The notes below the pieces were generated by a model, which was not told where the DNA came from, searched no databases, and saw nothing but the letters and a program-made list of their open reading frames with translations. Both the position numbers and the translations under genes were made by a program. From Podaxis mareebaensis (lineage: Eukaryota > Basidiomycota > Agaricomycetes > Agaricales > Agaricaceae): a stretch of 64,000 nucleotides of DNA. The stretch covers positions 1 through 64,000 of the forward strand of contig JAEUWP010000136.1 in the NCBI GenBank assembly GCA_018524725.1, read 5' to 3'. Positions 32,951 through 45,943 of the stretch are shown in pieces. Numbering within the stretch: the stretch's first letter is position 1; the number at the start of each line of letters is the position of its first letter.

Positions 32951-34849
32951 TCATGATTCGGCACCCCAATTAGCGTTCGAAGAACCACCGGCTAAGATCC
33001 TCGAGTCACCTCCAATAGTCGTGATCACTCCATGTGTCCCAAACCACGAGCTGTCTCTTCTCCGGAATCCGTACCCACTGATCGTCGTCTCCTCTCCATC
33101 TCCATACCCACTTCCACTTCCGTGAAAATACAGTTTAGGATCACGTAGATTTAGCATTAGTCTGGAGACCAAGATAGACGATATCCTGTTTAGAGGCGAG
33201 AGTTTAAGTATGGTGAGATGAGGTGATGATTGGACGTACACATTTGTGAACATGGTTACGGATCCGCGGCTCAGCGGCTGTCCAAGTGAATCGAATCAAA
33301 GTTAACTTCGCAAGCAGTGTCCTAGCGAATTAGGGCACGTACACCACCCAGCTATACTGAAATCAGTCGACTGTCGCACAGAAACGAGTGATCATACCGT
33401 CAAGCTGAGAACATTTCCCACATTCGCCATTGCCATAGCACTTCCGGTTCCAGAGATCAGTACCCCGCTGATGGATAAGCGTTTCTATGCAAGCCTACTT
33501 ACCCAAAATAAATGGTACCTGCCCGGGATGCATCAGTTGCCGTAGGCAGGGATACATAAGACGGGAGAGGATTCGTACCATCGCGCGTGAGCATTGTTAG
33601 CAGTCCCGTATCACTCATTCGAGATAATGATATTGCTTTGTATAGCGTCATACCAAACACGAGTATGTCGAATACGAGTTCGCCAAGCCATACTACTGTT
33701 AGGTCTATACAGTGTGAATCCTTTATCTCGGAAACTGACTCGAAAGGTACTTACGGAGCGCCCTGTGAAACATAACGTCAGTATTCAGAGTTGGATCCTG
33801 AGGATTGAGTACGCACTCATCTGAGGCTACCGTCACGCCACAGCCGTATGGTACAGCTACTACGGGGGACTCTTCGCTTTTTCTGATGGCAGTTATCGCC
33901 CACTATATTCACCCACTTCAGTCCGAGTTCGTTTCTTTAGGATCAGACGACTTACCATTGCAGCTCCTACTGCGGCACATAGCACGACGGCGTAAAGTAC
34001 TGCAACCCATGCCCTTCGCTCGTAAAGTGCATAGACGCGCATTACCATCATACCTGGATGGAGGTTAGAACTAACAATCAGCATCGTTGGAGAAGAAACG
34101 TACATGCGATGATTATTTGTGTCGTGAGGACCAGAAGTTGGTGATACAGTTCTAGATGCCTGCATCTATTCCAACAAACGATCAATGAATTACGCCCCGG
34201 GAAAAAAAGTAACATGCATACACCTATAAGCAACATAATGTTGAAAACTTTGAAGGGAGGAGCAATGTGATCCACTCACTCTGTTTCCTGTATCTTCCTT
34301 GCTGAACCTCCAGAAATACTCCACCATTATTGGAACATTACCCATAAGCATCAAATATCGATTCAGGAAGAACAAAAGTGAAGCCCATGTGAGACTGCAT
34401 CGTTCAGGAATAACAGTATCACATCGACCGTTATAGCCATCGTCACAACTATGGCTGTGCCGTCGTAGCTTGAAATCGAGTAAAGCCTTTAGCCGCTGGG
34501 GCCAAAACCTCTCGACCTCGTAGGCGAACGTGAGGATATAGTCATATACGAGCAGTGCTGATCGTTACCATATCACACTAAATTAGACCTGGTTACAACG
34601 ATAAATTGAAATGGAACGTACTGAAGGATATGACAGCTAGTATCCAAGTGATTTGCCTATCATTGCATTCATAGTTATCAGCATGTCCACAGTTGATAGA
34701 GAAGGCACGACGTGGCAGAAAACATCATATGCGGGCAGGAGATGTCTTTTCCGGCACTCTCTCGTTCTTTCAACCCGAAGAAGCGAGGGAATGACAGTGA
34801 GCGAAAAATGTACTCACAATGACCCGTAGTCTGCCTGCGTGATCTCCAT
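32951..34849 (-). CDS. DUF6533-type membrane protein B, paralogue of A, possibly frameshifted
   Basis: Exon order and even intron positions match gene A. Start MEITQADYGSL (34818-34849), then QITWILAVISF (34622-34656), ALLVYDYILTFAYEVE (34509-34557), TWASLLFFLNRYLMLMGNV, CRHLELYHQLLVLTTQ, MMVMRVYALYERRAW, then the 8-nt exon GGCGCTCC, WLGELVFDILVFGMTLYKA, GTIYFG, NVGNVLSLT and SSILVSRLMLNLRDPK. The stop is at 32951. Around 34170-34240 (the exon homologous to exon 5 of A) the frame that gives the conserved CRHLELYHQ does not join in phase to the exon before it, and the in-phase reading soon meets a stop. This is either a one-base-class frameshift (an oligo-A run of seven lies at 34202-34208) or a splice form I failed to see. 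Ligand and role unknown. Confidence 0.7.
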
Positions 34850-35821
34850 ACGGGAATCCTTCAGGTCTTGGTTCAGACACCGAAAGAGTTGATTAGAGGT
34901 CTGTCGTCAGGCAATAAAGTGCAGAACACCGATGCTCTGAGGTTGAGAGGGTGGAATGGAGGCCTAGAGAGGGTAACAGTGGGAAGTCATACCCCAAGCT
35001 ATATGAAAGAGCGATAAGTACCAGCTGTGTCTCCCAGATCCGGCAAGGCCTTAACGATAAGTATCTGTGTTGTGGAGCGATCGAAACTGCCCGAGTGCTA
35101 TGCAACAGTTTGAGTAGTAACCACATGGAGCTCAAGAATAGTACCCTCTACTGTTGGGGAGGGCATCGTAGTTGTTGGTTCTCATCAGGACACCGATCAG
35201 GATCTCCCGTTTCATCGGGATGAAACACCTCGCTGAGCAGCGCAGAGTTACGAGTTCCTCGGAACAGCAATACAATTTAGATATGTACCCCGCGCCCGAA
35301 CTACGCTGGTACCATTTTCGACGAGTAATGAGAGACATATTTAAGGTGAAGTAAAGGAGTGGTCCAGGTAACATTGATGGTCATGTGAAAATGGGAAATT
35401 CTGATACGGCGCCTAGGTGCCAGGCTGTGCCAGGTCGACAGGCTTATGGACTCCACAGGTGTCTAGGCTCACCTTGTGCCAAACGTTGGCGCCCATGGCT
35501 CAATTACCGAGCTTCAACTACTTCTTGTTGGGCTGCGGGCCATTCTCTCATTCCCGGCTTAGCGATGGGGAGGAAGCTGTTATTTCTGCACTTTAACGTC
35601 GAAGAATAGCCAATCTTCAAGCAGAATCAGACCACTTCTGGAATACGACTTACCCCGCACGACGAATTCGGGATACGCGACCTGCGCATGTCGGTCTAGG
35701 GCTACCGTATCAGACATAATCGTGTTATACTTCACATACGAACACAACACATTGAGAGAGCGACACACACACAGCCATACCCATTGATTCCATAAGCTAA
35801 CACAAAAGGGCACCCTCACCA
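34850..35821. other. Intergenic region, no gene seen
   Basis: Lies between the start of DUF6533 gene B and the 3' end of amidase 2, both on the minus strand. Only short frames without domains. Confidence 0.5.
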
Positions 35822-37910
35822 TCAGAAAGGAATTAATTCGTACGCCTTTCCCTCTTCTCTCAATAAACTTTCAATCATCTTCATACCCTCCAATACTTTC
35901 TCCTCTTCCAACCTCCTCCCGACAACTTGGACACCCAGCGGCAAGCCGTGCATATCTCGGGCATTATACATCGCGTAAGCTCCAGCCTCAATCGCGTTGG
36001 TAGACTTGAAACCTCGGGGCAACCCATCCAGGGCGGCGTCAACTTTGGAGATAGGAAGAACACCTGCACTATAGTCCAGCTATTCCATGAATCAGCAAAC
36101 ACATATCAAACGCCTAGCAAGATGATCGATTGAGTGGAAGACTTACAATGTTGAACAGGAACGAATACCCACACGCTCTCCACCCCTTCTTCATTCCTCC
36201 ATGAGGTACAGCAGGAAGCGAGTTCGGTACCGTCAACACAAAGTCTAGTTGCTGTTCACCCCAAAACTCGAACCACCGAGCCTTGTATGCCTCTCGCTTC
36301 GCAATCAACCTCCATGTCTCCTTGGCTGACTTGGCGCAAAAGTCGTCGATGAGGCCAGCATAGAGTTTGTCACGTCGGATGTATCTGACGTAGAAAGCGT
36401 AGAGTTTGCGGAGGATAGTGGGAAGGTTCATCATCCGGAGAGCTTCAATCACTCCTGGGTCATTGAATTCAAAGGTCCGCATTGGTTCTACACATAGTTG
36501 TCCTGTGCGACCCGCGTCAACTTAAAGGTTTATATGTGGAAGGAACGCCCGTACCGCCGTCAGCTAGGATAAGCTGTGACCCGATGCGAATTCCTTCATA
36601 TGGACTCGGAGGCGTGCTGTGGAGTGATCATTTACCAACCCGTCGAGGAAATCATAGTTGACCACATACATCTCAATTACTTCATGGCCGTGCCTTCGCA
36701 AGGTATCGACAACGACATCCAACGCACGCGCACAAGCAGGTGAAATCCTCACAAAACCTATGCATACTCATTCAACATCTTTCCAAATCCCAAGCAGCTA
36801 GGAAACGTACCATCACTTCTCATAACGCCCCACCTGAGCGGCCTGTCCTTCGGAATAACAAAGGGCCTCCAGGGTAAGGGGTGACACTATCCCCATAAAA
36901 ACACGTGTGAACAAAAGAACAGCAAAAGCGAGGTCAGTTTGAATTCAACATTGATACTCGCTCATACGGACATACCGTATGATCATACTTCCATGGTTCC
37001 ATACCCACGACTGCCTTCCAAAAATACTCCAGATCCTCCAACGTCCGTGCCATAGGAGATACCACGGCAGGAATGCCTTCCTGCCCAGGCATACTCGTCG
37101 CATTACCTACCTTGGGGAACCTCCCCGTCGACGACTTGATAGCATAAATACCACTGTAATGCGCTGGAACACGAACAGATCCAGCAACATCCGTCCCAAT
37201 ACCAATCCTTGAACCACCGTACGCGAGCAACGCCGCCTCCCCACCAGTCGACCCACCAGGAGAATGCGTGCTCTTATGCGGATTCGTCGTACGTCCGAAC
37301 ACATCGTTGACAGATTCGAATGAGAGAAGAGTAACCGGGATATTGGTCTTGACAAACGGAACAGCACCAGCATCACGGAGGAGGCGAACAAGTGTAGAAT
37401 CTTTCTTGGCAGGTTGTCCGACGCACGACGAGTAACCCATACAATTATCAAAGCCTTGGACCGAAAACGTCTACAAGCATGTTATTCATCATCACAATCA
37501 TCGTTCAAAGTGTAACACCACCCACATCTTTGAGGCTGACGGGGACTCCAGCGAGGGGACCTTCCTTGTTACACGCCTTCGCATAACGCCTAGCGGAGAT
37601 AGCAAGAATCTCAGTCAAGCAGTTGGTCGCGACATGGGCGCGAAGAGCTTTGCGTGTATAAGTCGACAAAACGTCCACTGGGTCAAGCTGTCCCGACTTG
37701 ACCTCGACAGCAATCTGTGCAATGGGTTTGCTGAGGAGATCAATGTCCCCCTTGGACACGGGTTCATTCATTGCGGGATACCCCAAATCCCGGATAAGGG
37801 TGTTACGCTCATCCTGCTTAATTCGACTAGGAGCTGGTTGATAGGTAGTGCTCGACACGCTAGAGAAGAGTTGCTCACCAGGCCTTCCTGTGGGCGATAT
37901 AAGAGAACAT
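35822..37910 (-). CDS. Amidase (amidase-signature family), about 550 aa
   Basis: Exons 37879-37910, 37526-37826, 36976-37470, 36811-36886, 36670-36757, 36555-36616, 36147-36487, 35822-36079; all GT-AG and in phase. The catalytic triad is intact: Lys110 (GVPVSLKD), cis-Ser185 (PGGSTGGEAA) and Ser209 (GTDVAGSVR). Other landmarks are FGRTTNPHKSTHSPGGS, EPWKYDHT, CHPLPWRPF and HGLPLGVQVVGRRLEEEK. Length is usual for fungal acetamidase-like enzymes, which release ammonia from amides in the cytosol. It lacks the hydrophobic N-terminus of amidase 1. The ATG at 37910 is chosen because MFSYIAHRKAC spliced over a 52-nt intron joins the conserved helix in phase. The roughly 25 kb between the two amidases holds a DUF6533 gene beside each, but sequence divergence is too large for a recent segmental duplication. 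Confidence 0.93.
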
Positions 37911-38672
37911 GCCGAAGACTATGGTCAAGCCAAGGCAACCGTGAGGATATAATTGAGGCCCCTGAGGGTATCATGTGTCGCTTCGTGTGCATTTCGGGTA
38001 AACACCTTAATGGGAATTAGATACTTAGGGGTGAATCTCACGAGATCCCGGGCTCCGGGGTGCCCGGGCCTGTGACTCTCGCTGCAGGGTGATTACGATG
38101 GCCACCGAGCATGTAGTACATGCTGGCAGAGATTTCAATAATCATTCAGTCATCTGAGACTCTGATCAGTCCTCCAAAGGCGGGTAGCAGGAGCCTGTAT
38201 TGAAACCATAAACATACGAGAGAGCACGGCTGCTCAGGTCTTGATAAGTAGAAGCTGCTGCAATTGGGCGCCGAGGGTTCTAGGCTGTGCTGATCTTTCC
38301 ATTATAATGTCGATCGTGTCCTGATCCCGAAACCACTGATACGGCAATAGTGTAACACCGGAAACCGCGACGATTTAGCCTGAAGTTCGCTCATGGTGTA
38401 AAATCCCAATTCCACCACTGTGTACTACCTGTTGCGCCAACTGACATACCGCTTTCATATTAGGTCGAGTTCCTCAACCGGAAAAACGAAGGAGTAAGTA
38501 GAACTTTGAGTTGCAACTTGCACCAAGTCTCGTAGGTACTGAAACCGAAAGTCGAACGTCTCGACCTTAAAACTGGTTCTTTTGTTCACAAAATACACAC
38601 ATACAAAAGTGCCTATGAGCTCTAAAGAGTGGAATAATAGTTCGTGTTTACTCGTAAAACATACCGCATCAT
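37911..38672. other. Intergenic region, no gene seen
   Basis: Lies between the start of amidase 2 and the 3' end of the RRM gene, both on the minus strand. No feature recognised. Confidence 0.5.
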
Positions 38673-41600
38673 TCAGCTCCCAGAAACCCTGAACTTGTGG
38701 CCATCAAGGCCGAAAGCCTCGTTTTGCGAGCTGAAGGACCCGAAGAATGGAGTAGCAGGACTGAGGGTGGATGGAGTCTGCGATGAATAGGTGAGGGTAG
38801 GGGAAATTAGGGATGGAGAAGGTTGGTTATCCATGTCGTAGGCGTTCTGGTGGAGACCGACATTGGGCGCGTGTTGAAACTTTGAGTGAAGTTTGTTGCC
38901 GATTTCGCGTCTCACAGCCCGTTTCTCAACTGAATCTTGATAATCCCGCTTGTCGTGATCAGGGTTATTTTGGCTCATGACGGCAGTGGCTGCGTGTTGA
39001 GGGGTCCGTTGGCCCGTACTCGGGATGTTCATACTACTATGGTGCTGATGGCGTTGATGTTGACTTGGAGGGGGTCGGTAGGGGAAAGTGGTGCAACGAA
39101 TGTGCTGGTTATTGTGTTGTTCGCTTATAGCTGTAGAGGCGAGCTGCGGCTGAGTACCAAGGACGGGTGTAGTGAATGTGCGGGGTGTCGAACGAATTGT
39201 CTGGTCATTGCACGAGCTATAGTCCCTCGAATTCCCTCTGAGAGTCACATCAGGGTCCTCTTCACCGGCATTCTGCATGGATTTGTTTTCGTAACCCCGA
39301 GCAGCTGTAGCATGGAACTCGTTCTCGCTCATCATCGGAGTAGACTCCATCTCAGCCAAGGAAGAAGACTGGCCATTCCGGCCCAGTGTAGTATTGATTG
39401 CACGAGTACGATACCCCCGAGCAGCAGTGGTGATGTTGACCGAAGCGGCCCCAATTCCATCCTCCCGACGATTCCTCCCGCGATGGACTATGTCGAGAGA
39501 GGCGGGATGACGCCGCGACTCAGCGTGAGCGTGTATGATGAGTTCCTCTGCAGCGGTGTATCCAGATCTGGTATGCGCTGGTGAAGAGTGTATGGAGTAA
39601 TCATCGGGGGTGTATTGTGAGTCATGGGTGTCTAGGTCGCGCAGTTGAGCATAGGTATCATAAGCAACAACGGCGGGGCCACGAAAGGAGCTCCCGTTTC
39701 CACGTGAATCGTCGAGGGTAATAGGAGTTGAAGGATCGACGCTCCGCGGAATGTACCGAGCATATTGTTGGGCGTAATTTAGATTAACTATTCCAGGTGA
39801 TGGGATGCGCTGAGCGGGGACATTACTTCCAGGAGCGAGGGAGTAATCAACCTCAAACACTGGCCGTGACGATTGAAGAGGAGGGAGCTGGATGCGGTTG
39901 GGTGGGAAGTCGTTGTAAGAGTAATCCGTAATAGTGGGTCTCCGGCGTTCTCCGATAATGGGAAGTGTGACTTTTCCAGCCTGCCTAAACTCCTGTCCGC
40001 GGAGGTTCAAGAGGGCGGCTTGGGCAATAGTGAGTCTCGAGGCAGAACCGTCTCCCTCTTTAGCGGCACGCTCAGCTCTCTGTAGGACGCATCAGTCTTA
40101 CAATATGGACGAAAAGCGGTATTGGATACTTGCCCTGAGCTCCCGCTGCTCTGCGGTATCAGCAAACCGTACAGAGATACGGCTGCCCGCGTCGTTCCAC
40201 CCTCTGACCATACGCCCGTGAAGACGCTCTATGATCTCTTCAGCACCAGCTCGGGTTTCCAACCTGGAAGAACCATCATTCAGATCGACATTTAGGCGGT
40301 AGACGCGACACTGTACCTGACAAAAGCAATGATGCGAGGAGGATGGCTCAGCCGAGTTTGAAAGAAGCGGCTGCTGTTGATACGATGGGGAGAGACGAGA
40401 GCAGCCAAGGTCTGAGGAACACGTTCAGAAAAGATCCCTCGAGGGTTCTAGGTACTCACCTGTTCGTCAATGCTAAGTGGTAGCCTGTCATACAAACTCA
40501 GTAGGTGATCGGGAGGAGGTCAAAGTTCACTTACCCCTCAATATACAGGTTCGTGCTCGTCGGGTCGTGCAGACTTTCCATGCGTCGCTTGAAAGAGTCA
40601 CTGTCATCTCGTTTCGAGTCCCAGGAGCAAAGTGAATTCGTGGAGTCAGAAGTGCTTTGGGCAAAGCTCTGAGCATAGATAGTGCCAGGTATTTTATGAA
40701 TTTGCTAAGGTCGAAAGTAAGCCCGGATGTTATTCCCGATGACAAAGGAGGTCACCTTCGAAAACGTAGGATGCAAGTTCCGATATTTCCTAAGGGAGAG
40801 TATACATCTTTCTGCTGCCTCAACGGTTTCAAAGCTGAGGACGAAACGACATCAGGGTTTGACGCCAAATGATTAGCGGACGAGGACGTACAGGACAAAA
40901 CCATAACCGCTCTCGCTATCCCTGACGTGCCGGGTAAACGTTCTGACGCTCTTCACCTCGCCAAATGGTGCTGCAAGTGCATACAACTGCTCTTCAGGAA
41001 AGTGCGGAGGCAGGCCATTAATATACACGTTCGGTGTTTTATGGGAATCCTCGGAAGATGATAGTTGTTTGGGAGCGTCAGATGCTTTTGGATGTTCCTC
41101 AAGCACCCGACGGTCGCCAGTCACATACGAAGCTGGATTTATGTCGTTCCGACGATCAGCAGCGTGCAATCTATCGAGGTGGACTGTGTCATCTTGGTTT
41201 CCAGAAGTCTGGCTCAGGAATTGAAAGCCCTGATCAGGAATGGCACGGTTCGACTGGAATGCATGGCCAGTATCGTGTTGAGTTAGTACACCTCGTGTTG
41301 CCGAACCCAAACCGCGATCAGACGAAGACTGGTTTGCGGCGAAGGTGGTGTGGGGAGGGTTAAACTCGATACCAGAAGGCTTGAACTCTACGAGAGGTAG
41401 CTTCAGTCCGATGCCCATTCGAGGTTTAAAATCGGCACTGGTGGGTTTGAGGTCGCCCGTCAAGCGTGCCGGTTTTGACGCCATGCTGTCAGTCGCAGGT
41501 GGTTCTTTGACCAGCGAGGAGGGGGCATCAGGTCGATGACGCCTATTAGCAGTATCAGGTGAGGCCTGTACTGGCGCGCCTGATAAACTAAAGAGTAAGG

Positions 41601-42938
41601 GCTTGCCTTCCACACTTGTCAACTTCCACAGACGTACCGTAATTGCCGCTTACTTGACCTTCCGTTGAAAGCTTAACGGACTCTCCGTGCTGGCCGGTAG
41701 CCGGAGTTCCGCCTCCATGACTCGTTGAGTCGGCGAGCCTTCGGGGGTTTTGATCGATCAATATTTTCGCCGAGTGTTCACTACTAATCCATCCCTCGTC
41801 ATCCTCTCGTTCATTCCTACGATGGGCATTGAGTTCAGTCTCCGTGAGTTGGACGAGAGGACCATCTAGAGCATATTAATCTAGAGGTGCAGGGGATGAC
41901 ATTTAGTTCATACCTTCAGTCGGACCGGCCAGGGGAGCAGTAGGCAAGTTAGGTGACCCTGGCCCAGCCTCCCTCGAGGATTCTGGTTCTGTGATAGCGT
42001 TTAGGTAGTGCAACCTGGCGTCGATAAACATTACCCACCATTGAAAGAATTGTGCATAACACAGTTCAATCGCATGGCCGAACTGTCCAAGGTATGGCCC
42101 TCCAGGTAAATTTCGACGTCAGAGTTAGAACAGTCGGAAGTCGGGTCAGATAGGCCGGAACTGCCTGCAGCGCTCTCTGTCTCTGCAATACCATCATCGG
42201 ATTCGGTTCTCAGGCTGTCAGCTTCTGTTGAGCAACGCTCGGTTTGGGCCTCAGCATGATCTTCGGGCAGTGGAGGATGATGCATCCTACGATCCCCGCG
42301 CCCAGGCGTGGTACAGCATATATGGTGGCTAGGATCGCCACCGGGGCCTAAGACCGAGTCGGTGGAGCTCGACTCTGAGGATTCTGAAGAAAGACCATCA
42401 GGAATTGTCCTTCTTGGTTTGGCACGGTGAGGAGATACGGGAGAACGAGGGAGCGTAGGTGGCTGAGATGGGGGCGCTGGCGTGTGTGTTTCCGATCGTT
42501 GGATTGCAAGATGAACTCCAAGGCCATCCGACGTTTCTTCAGGTGCGCCGCTGCGACTGGGAACAGTCCCAGAAGAAGGCCGGAGAAAGGTGTTGGGCTT
42601 AGTGGCAATCGCGGAAATCGAAATGCTTTTTCTTCGGGTTCGTTCCGACGATGTGAACCTCTGGGATTGAGCGGAAGCTTCCAATAGTGTGATGCAGGAA
42701 GCGCGGGGGCTCGACGAAGGATTTGGGGGACTGGACCCATCTGCTTGTGGACAATTGATGCTGAGAGGATCAGTACCTTCGGCTCGTCCTGTATATCGAT
42801 TGGCGTCAATTAACAATTCTGTCGCAGGACCAAGTACTTTCCTTGAGATTCTGGCTGTAGGCTGGATGGGGTTGAAGTGGAAGCAGACGAAGAGGAAGGC
42901 GGGGACACCGAATGGATGAACGGGTTGGAATCTGTCAT
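38673..42938 (-). CDS. Two-RRM RNA-binding protein related to the RBMS/MSSP type, about 1227 aa
   Basis: Eleven exons: 42838-42938, 42039-42760, 41914-41988, 41638-41865, 40892-41579, 40756-40834, 40535-40668, 40460-40484 (25 nt), 40317-40411, 40134-40263, 38673-40079; phases agree throughout. The first 550 residues are Ser/Pro-rich and disordered. RRM1 (about 558-631) has RNP2 NVYINGLP and RNP1 GYGFVLF. RRM2 (about 669-757) has TNLYIEGLPLSIDEQ and ends SRISVRFADTAEQREL. The DPT-TNLYI-LPLS-DEQ wording and the FAD end match RBMS-like proteins, which bind single-stranded nucleic acid or AU-rich RNA. The C-terminal 470 residues are low complexity with a Tyr/Gln/Pro bias. The intron 40080-40133 starts with GCAAGT (GC-AG); a GT-AG alternative shifted by four bases (40076-40129) also keeps the frame. 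It likely acts in post-transcriptional control; targets unknown. Confidence 0.88.
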
Positions 42939-44683
42939 AATTCGAATGAGGAGAGAAAATGCTCTTGTGACCTGAAAGAAAGCGAGAAGCACCGTGAAAT
43001 GCGATCTTCCAGAAAGCTTGTGCGATAAAACAGAAGTAGGACAATGATAACAATGTGAAGGTGAAAGGTGGACCGTGGTACGTGGAAGGAGACGAAAAGG
43101 CGTGGAAAAAAGTCCAGTAATTTCTGGTAGCGCTTGGAGTGCGATGAATGCGATTGCAAGATATATGCTGCGGTAAAGGAAGAACGGCGAATAGAATAGC
43201 AATAATGATAACTTGCGAAGCTTGCAAAGTAAGGGAAGGACTGGATGATGAGCAAAAAAAAAAAGTGAAACGTAATGGTATGCCTATATGCGTAGGAGAA
43301 AACACTATTGGGGTTCAAAAGTGCTTTGAGAAGCGAATTATTGGGTGCGTTGAAACAAAGCCAACGGATTTTAGGATCCGGGTTAAAGGAGAGGAGTGCA
43401 AGGTCAAAATGGTGTGTGTGGCGTCAAGGAGATCAGACGAAGGTAGACTTTGTCCTCGAGACAACTTCCCACAACCTCACCCCGGGAAGCAGGGGGCGAA
43501 ACGAAGGTTATCAATGAGTATATGCACTCGAGACGGGTCGTGATCGCCGAGAACGAACTCCAGGTTAATAGGGAAGGAGGACGGAGGCCGTAGAAGGGTA
43601 GATAATAGGCTTTGGAAAGCTAGAGCCGTACAGAGTGCGTTGGGTGGAGGTTGGACGTGTTGGTGGTAGAGAAGAAAGAGAGAACAAATCGCGTTGGGAT
43701 AGTTGAAGAGGTTTGTGTTGTGCCCTGTTTGTACAGATGATTGCCCTCGGATTGGAGAAGCGAGAGCGAAGAGCATCGACAGGACAGGTGACGACAGCGA
43801 AGTGATAAAACACTGTCAAATCATTTCATGGCTTAGCTGGGCCTGGTCTCTGTGCCTGCGTGGCTCCCTCAGTTGGGAGAATCCTGAGGGAAAGCGCGTC
43901 AGATAGTCCGTTGGAGGAGGGAACAGCGTTCCGCACTCAACCAAAGGGGAAGAGGAAGAGAGAAACCGTAGGCAGGCGAGATAAGTGAGTCGCATCCGAG
44001 GAGTAAAACAAGAGCCATCAACGTTTAAACGCTCGGAAGCCTGATCCTGCTGAAGAAGCGGATCTTCATCCCAGATATCCAGATAAAACTCGTGCATCCG
44101 GATTGCGACCTTCCTTTCATGATGCTAGGAGGCAGGCGGCCGCGCGGAGAACCGCAGATAAGTACCAGGCAGAGGAAATACGTGAGCACCAGTTGCTTAG
44201 TTTGGAACACAGGCCACAAAAAATTCTGCCAGGCGTTCATTCGCACTGGTACAAGTGCCACAACACCTCACAACTGTTGGTTAGCTGACTGCTTCCATGG
44301 CCCGCTCCACCGAGAAGTTAAGATACGCCTAGTTCATGCCACATCATCATAGCACGATATCGGGGATTCAACCAAGCCAAGGATTTCACGACGAGAACAG
44401 CAAAACTCATGGCAGCCGCGATTTCCTTGAGAAAGGCAGAAAACTGACTGAGCGGCGAAGATAGAACTGGCGTGAAAACATGAGATTCCAGTTGACGGGT
44501 GTTGCCGAAGCAAAGTGCAGGGCCATCCGGTGCGGTGGCAAGACGTGCGTTGAGTGAGCCTGGGAATTCTTTCTGCTTCGATTTCTTCCCTCCGACTTTT
44601 TCTAGTCTCTCGACTGCCCACGCTCTTTGTGCGTTGTCCTTGTCGTCTTGTCGTCTTACTTTCCTGACCCTCTGCCAGTCGCC
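42939..44683. other. Divergent promoter region (1.7 kb)
   Basis: Lies between the start of the RRM gene (-) and the start of the wall-protein gene (+). A long pyrimidine-rich stretch (on the minus strand) precedes the RRM gene start, which fits a long 5' UTR with possible introns. Several frames of 80-130 codons exist on both strands but none carries a domain. Confidence 0.5.
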
Positions 44684-45450
44684 ATGCCTTCTCTGGTCCA
44701 CTTCGCCCTCGCTGCCTCCCTCGCTGGTCTCGCCGCTGCCCAAGGCGGCCTCCAAATCACCAACCCCTCGTCCAGCTCGTGGTGGGGTAAGTTGTCCGTG
44801 CCTTTGACAACATGCGAGTCTCACGTGTACCAGTTGCCAAATCCCAAAACAACCTCGCCTGGACTTGCAAAGAAAGCCCTCATGATACGTTCACTGTTCT
44901 GTATGTCCTCGTCCATCGTCTTCTGTCCTTTTCTCACCAGCCTTCCTCTTTCAGTATCTCCAACAGCGTATGCTTAATCCATAGTTTCAAGGCTCAAAGT
45001 CTTATGATATCCCACAGAACTCTGCTATCCTCACCGCTCCCATCGCGTTTCTTTCGATCCAGAACAACTTTGACTGCTCTAAGCTCATCACTCCGGACCA
45101 ATCCGACCGAACCCCCGCCACTGGTTACCGTATCCTCTTCGCCAACCCTTTCAATAGCACCGACGTATGTATCCTGTAACATGCGTGTCCCTCTCTTCAC
45201 TTTGCTAACGCGACACCTGCCCCAGATTTTCGCCCAATCTGAGGAATTCGAGATTAAGCCACAAGGTTCCGCGTACCCCGCCACAACCGCGGCTGCTGGC
45301 GCCTCCGCCACCGGTTCTGGTGCTGCTGCTTCAGCTTCTGGTTCTGGCGCACCTCAACAAGATACCCAAAATGGTGGTGCGGCTTCTCTCAAGGGCTTCG
45401 GACTAGGTGTTGGTGCCTCCGTTGCCCTTGGTTTGGCCTATCTCATGTAA
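44684..45450 (+). CDS. Small GPI-anchored, Kre9/Knh1-like cell-surface protein, about 184 aa
   Basis: Exons 44684-44786, 44834-44900, 44955-44967 (13 nt), 45018-45164, 45226-45450; phases agree. Residues 1-19 are a signal peptide (MPSLVHFALAASLAGLAAA). The mature part starts GGLQITNPSSSSWWG and continues with VAKSQNNLAWTCKESPHDT, ISNSN, APIAFLSIQNNFDCS and TGYRILFANPFNSTD. This is the pattern of the fungal Ser/Thr-rich GPI family with a Kre9/Knh1-like N-terminal domain. An Ala/Gly/Ser linker then leads to a hydrophobic tail (FGLGVGASVALGLAYLM) typical of a GPI attachment signal. It should sit on the plasma membrane or in the wall; a role in beta-glucan organisation is suggested for the family but not proven here. 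Confidence 0.87.
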
Positions 45451-45943
45451 TGGGACCATTCCCTTCCGTGGACTTTTCTTGGATGCTTGTTGGACCCTTA
45501 GTATTTCCATGTATTTTTGGAACTATTACAGTTCCGTCCAATCTTTTGATGTTATTCATTTACGCGTCTGCCCAAGGTATTGCCTTTATGTATGCGATTT
45601 TAACTGTGCAATCATAGGATGGCCCTACACGCCACGAGATTTTCTAAAGCCCTGGCCAACAACTTTCCCACCACGGTTCCAATTACCGTTCTTCGTGTCG
45701 ACAGGCCGATCTATTTTTACCCTTAGTTCTTGATGGATAAATTCACGCTGAAAATCAAATCCCACTTGTCCCTCGCGCTGCGATTCTTGAGACCTTGAGG
45801 CTCGCATGGACAATTACAAGGACATGGATATTAGTAGACTAGTATAACACTACTAACCATCAGGGTATACACGTATAAGACTATGTCTCAAGCTGGGGTA
45901 TCACAATGTCCGCTAACACAACCGGACAGCCAAAGAGCCCCAC
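45451..45943. other. Convergent intergenic region
   Basis: Lies between the 3' ends of the wall-protein gene (+) and DUF6533 gene C (-). T-rich after 45450; no gene. Confidence 0.5.

Noticed and set aside
43148..43543. 131-codon plus-strand frame upstream of the RRM gene
   Set aside because: No domain, lies in the pyrimidine-rich promoter/5' UTR region of the minus-strand gene.
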